This document shows, piece after piece, positions 5,733 through 6,393 of a stretch of DNA of 6,393 nucleotides. The position numbers were made by a program, and so were the translations under genes. Below the pieces are notes generated by a model. It saw only the letters and a program-made list of their open reading frames with translations, was not told the DNA's origin and did not search any database. This DNA is from CANHVK01 sp046304235 (GTDB lineage Bacteria; Bacteroidota; Bacteroidia; Flavobacteriales_D; Crocinitomicaceae), in NCBI GenBank assembly GCA_046304235.1, contig JBKCEW010000137.1, forward strand, positions 1 through 6,393. The letters run 5' to 3'. Each line of letters begins with the position of its first letter. The first letter of the stretch is position 1.

Positions 5733-6393
5733 ATGAGTGAGAAAAAAAGAATTTTAATTACAGGGGCGGCAGGATTTTTAGGTTCACATTTATGTGATCG
5801 TTTTATAAAAGAAGGGTATCATGTTATCGGTATGGATAATTTGATAACTGGTAGATTAAAAAACATTGAACATCTTTTCCATTTAGAAAATTTTGAATTT
5901 TATAATCACGATGTTTCTAAATTCATTCATGTTCCTGGAAAATTAGACTATATTTTGCATTTTGCCTCACCTGCAAGTCCAATTGATTACCTTAAAATAC
6001 CAATTCAAACATTGAAAGTTGGTTCTCTCGGTATACATAACTGTTTGGGATTAGCAAGATTAAAGAATGCACGTGTTTTAATAGCATCAACTTCCGAAAT
6101 TTATGGTGATCCATTAGTTCACCCACAAACTGAAGATTATTGGGGGAATGTGAATCCTGTTGGTCCAAGAGGTGTTTACGATGAAGCTAAAAGATTTCAA
6201 GAAGCTATGACCATGGCTTACCATACTTACCATAATGTTGAAACAAGAATTGTTCGTATTTTCAATACATATGGCCCAAGAATGCGATTGAATGATGGTC
6301 GTGTATTACCAGCATTTATTGGACAAGCTTTAAGAGGAGAGGATTTAACTATTTTTGGAGATGGATCTCAAACTAGATCATTCTGTTACGTTG
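5733..6393 (+). CDS. uxs: UDP-glucuronate decarboxylase (UDP-xylose synthase), N-terminal part
   Basis: Uxs is an extended short-chain dehydrogenase (SDR) that uses tightly bound NAD(+) to oxidise UDP-glucuronate at C4, decarboxylate it and reduce the intermediate to UDP-xylose. The gene is cut by the right edge: 220 residues are visible of the usual 310-330. The Rossmann motif is TGAAGFLGSHL (10-20), followed by DNLITG (35-40). The catalytic region has ASTSEIYGDP (118-127) and the Y-x-x-x-K pair Tyr149/Lys153 in G-V-Y-D-E-A-K-R. RIFNTYGPRM (175-184), LNDGRV (186-191) and GDGSQTRSFCYV (209-220) are hallmarks of the UXS group and argue against UDP-galactose 4-epimerase or dTDP-glucose dehydratase. 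A UDP-4-keto-pentose-releasing enzyme of the ArnA type is less likely given these motifs. ATG 5733 lies 2 bases after the ugd stop, so the gene is in the same operon, directly behind its substrate's synthase. Confidence 0.93.
   Translation, partial: MSEKKRILITGAAGFLGSHLCDRFIKEGYHVIGMDNLITGRLKNIEHLFHLENFEFYNHDVSKFIHVPGKLDYILHFASPASPIDYLKIPIQTLKVGSLGIHNCLGLARLKNARVLIASTSEIYGDPLVHPQTEDYWGNVNPVGPRGVYDEAKRFQEAMTMAYHTYHNVETRIVRIFNTYGPRMRLNDGRVLPAFIGQALRGEDLTIFGDGSQTRSFCYV

Noticed and set aside
5733..6393. uxs as UDP-galactose 4-epimerase or dTDP-glucose 4,6-dehydratase
   Set aside because: The fold is shared, but the STSEIYGDP, YDEAKR, FNTYGPRM and LNDGRV motifs, and the place right after ugd, fit UDP-glucuronate decarboxylase.
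3284..6393. Aminotransferase plus decarboxylase as an ArnA/ArnB-type lipid A aminoarabinose pathway
   Set aside because: ArnB would need the 4-keto-pentose released by ArnA, while the decarboxylase here has UXS-type motifs, and the aminotransferase resembles WbpE more than ArnB; no ArnC or ArnT gene is visible.
1..6393. Mobile elements, CRISPR arrays, tRNA or rRNA genes, defence systems
   Set aside because: No transposase or integrase frame, regular repeat-spacer pattern, tRNA-like cloverleaf or rRNA segment was recognised; the coding regions are nearly contiguous and fully explained.

Overview
This is AT-rich DNA from a member of the phylum Bacteroidota, probably class Flavobacteriia. The evidence is Bacteroidota-type TAnnTTTG promoter boxes in front of genes, no Shine-Dalgarno sequences before the starts, and Bacteroidota-like versions of FolD, WaaA and UDP-glucuronate decarboxylase. 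The window is mostly envelope and extracellular polysaccharide chemistry plus one folate gene. I see no mobile element, CRISPR array, RNA gene or tRNA.

Region by region: (1) 1-191, minus strand: the N-terminal 63 codons of a polytopic membrane protein, probably an LTA synthase-like member of the alkaline phosphatase superfamily, cut by the window edge. (2) 192-278: a short divergent promoter region. (3) 279-1157, plus strand: folD, complete. (4) 1160-3135, minus strand: a two-gene unit transcribed leftward, with a secreted beta-barrel-like protein first and waaA (Kdo transferase) second, 2 bases apart. waaA converges on folD with only 2 bases between the stops, and a weak hairpin plus T-tract that could end folD transcription lies inside the last codons of waaA. 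(5) 3136-3283: a second divergent promoter region with a perfect inverted repeat over the best rightward -7 box. (6) 3284-6393, plus strand: a tightly packed nucleotide-sugar operon of a DegT-family sugar aminotransferase, ugd and uxs. Its genes overlap by 4 bases or are separated by 2, and uxs runs off the right edge.

How the genes work together: Ugd oxidises UDP-glucose to UDP-glucuronate and Uxs decarboxylates that to UDP-xylose, so the operon can supply acidic and pentose sugar donors. The aminotransferase would supply an amino sugar from a keto-sugar made by enzymes not in this window. WaaA attaches Kdo to lipid A, and the beta-barrel-like protein in its operon may also serve the outer membrane, though its role is unknown.

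Nothing here amounts to a clearly undescribed system. The items most worth a second look are the inverted repeat at the head of the sugar operon, the uncharacterised outer-membrane candidate coupled to waaA, and two places where an upstream TTG start would run through a promoter box.
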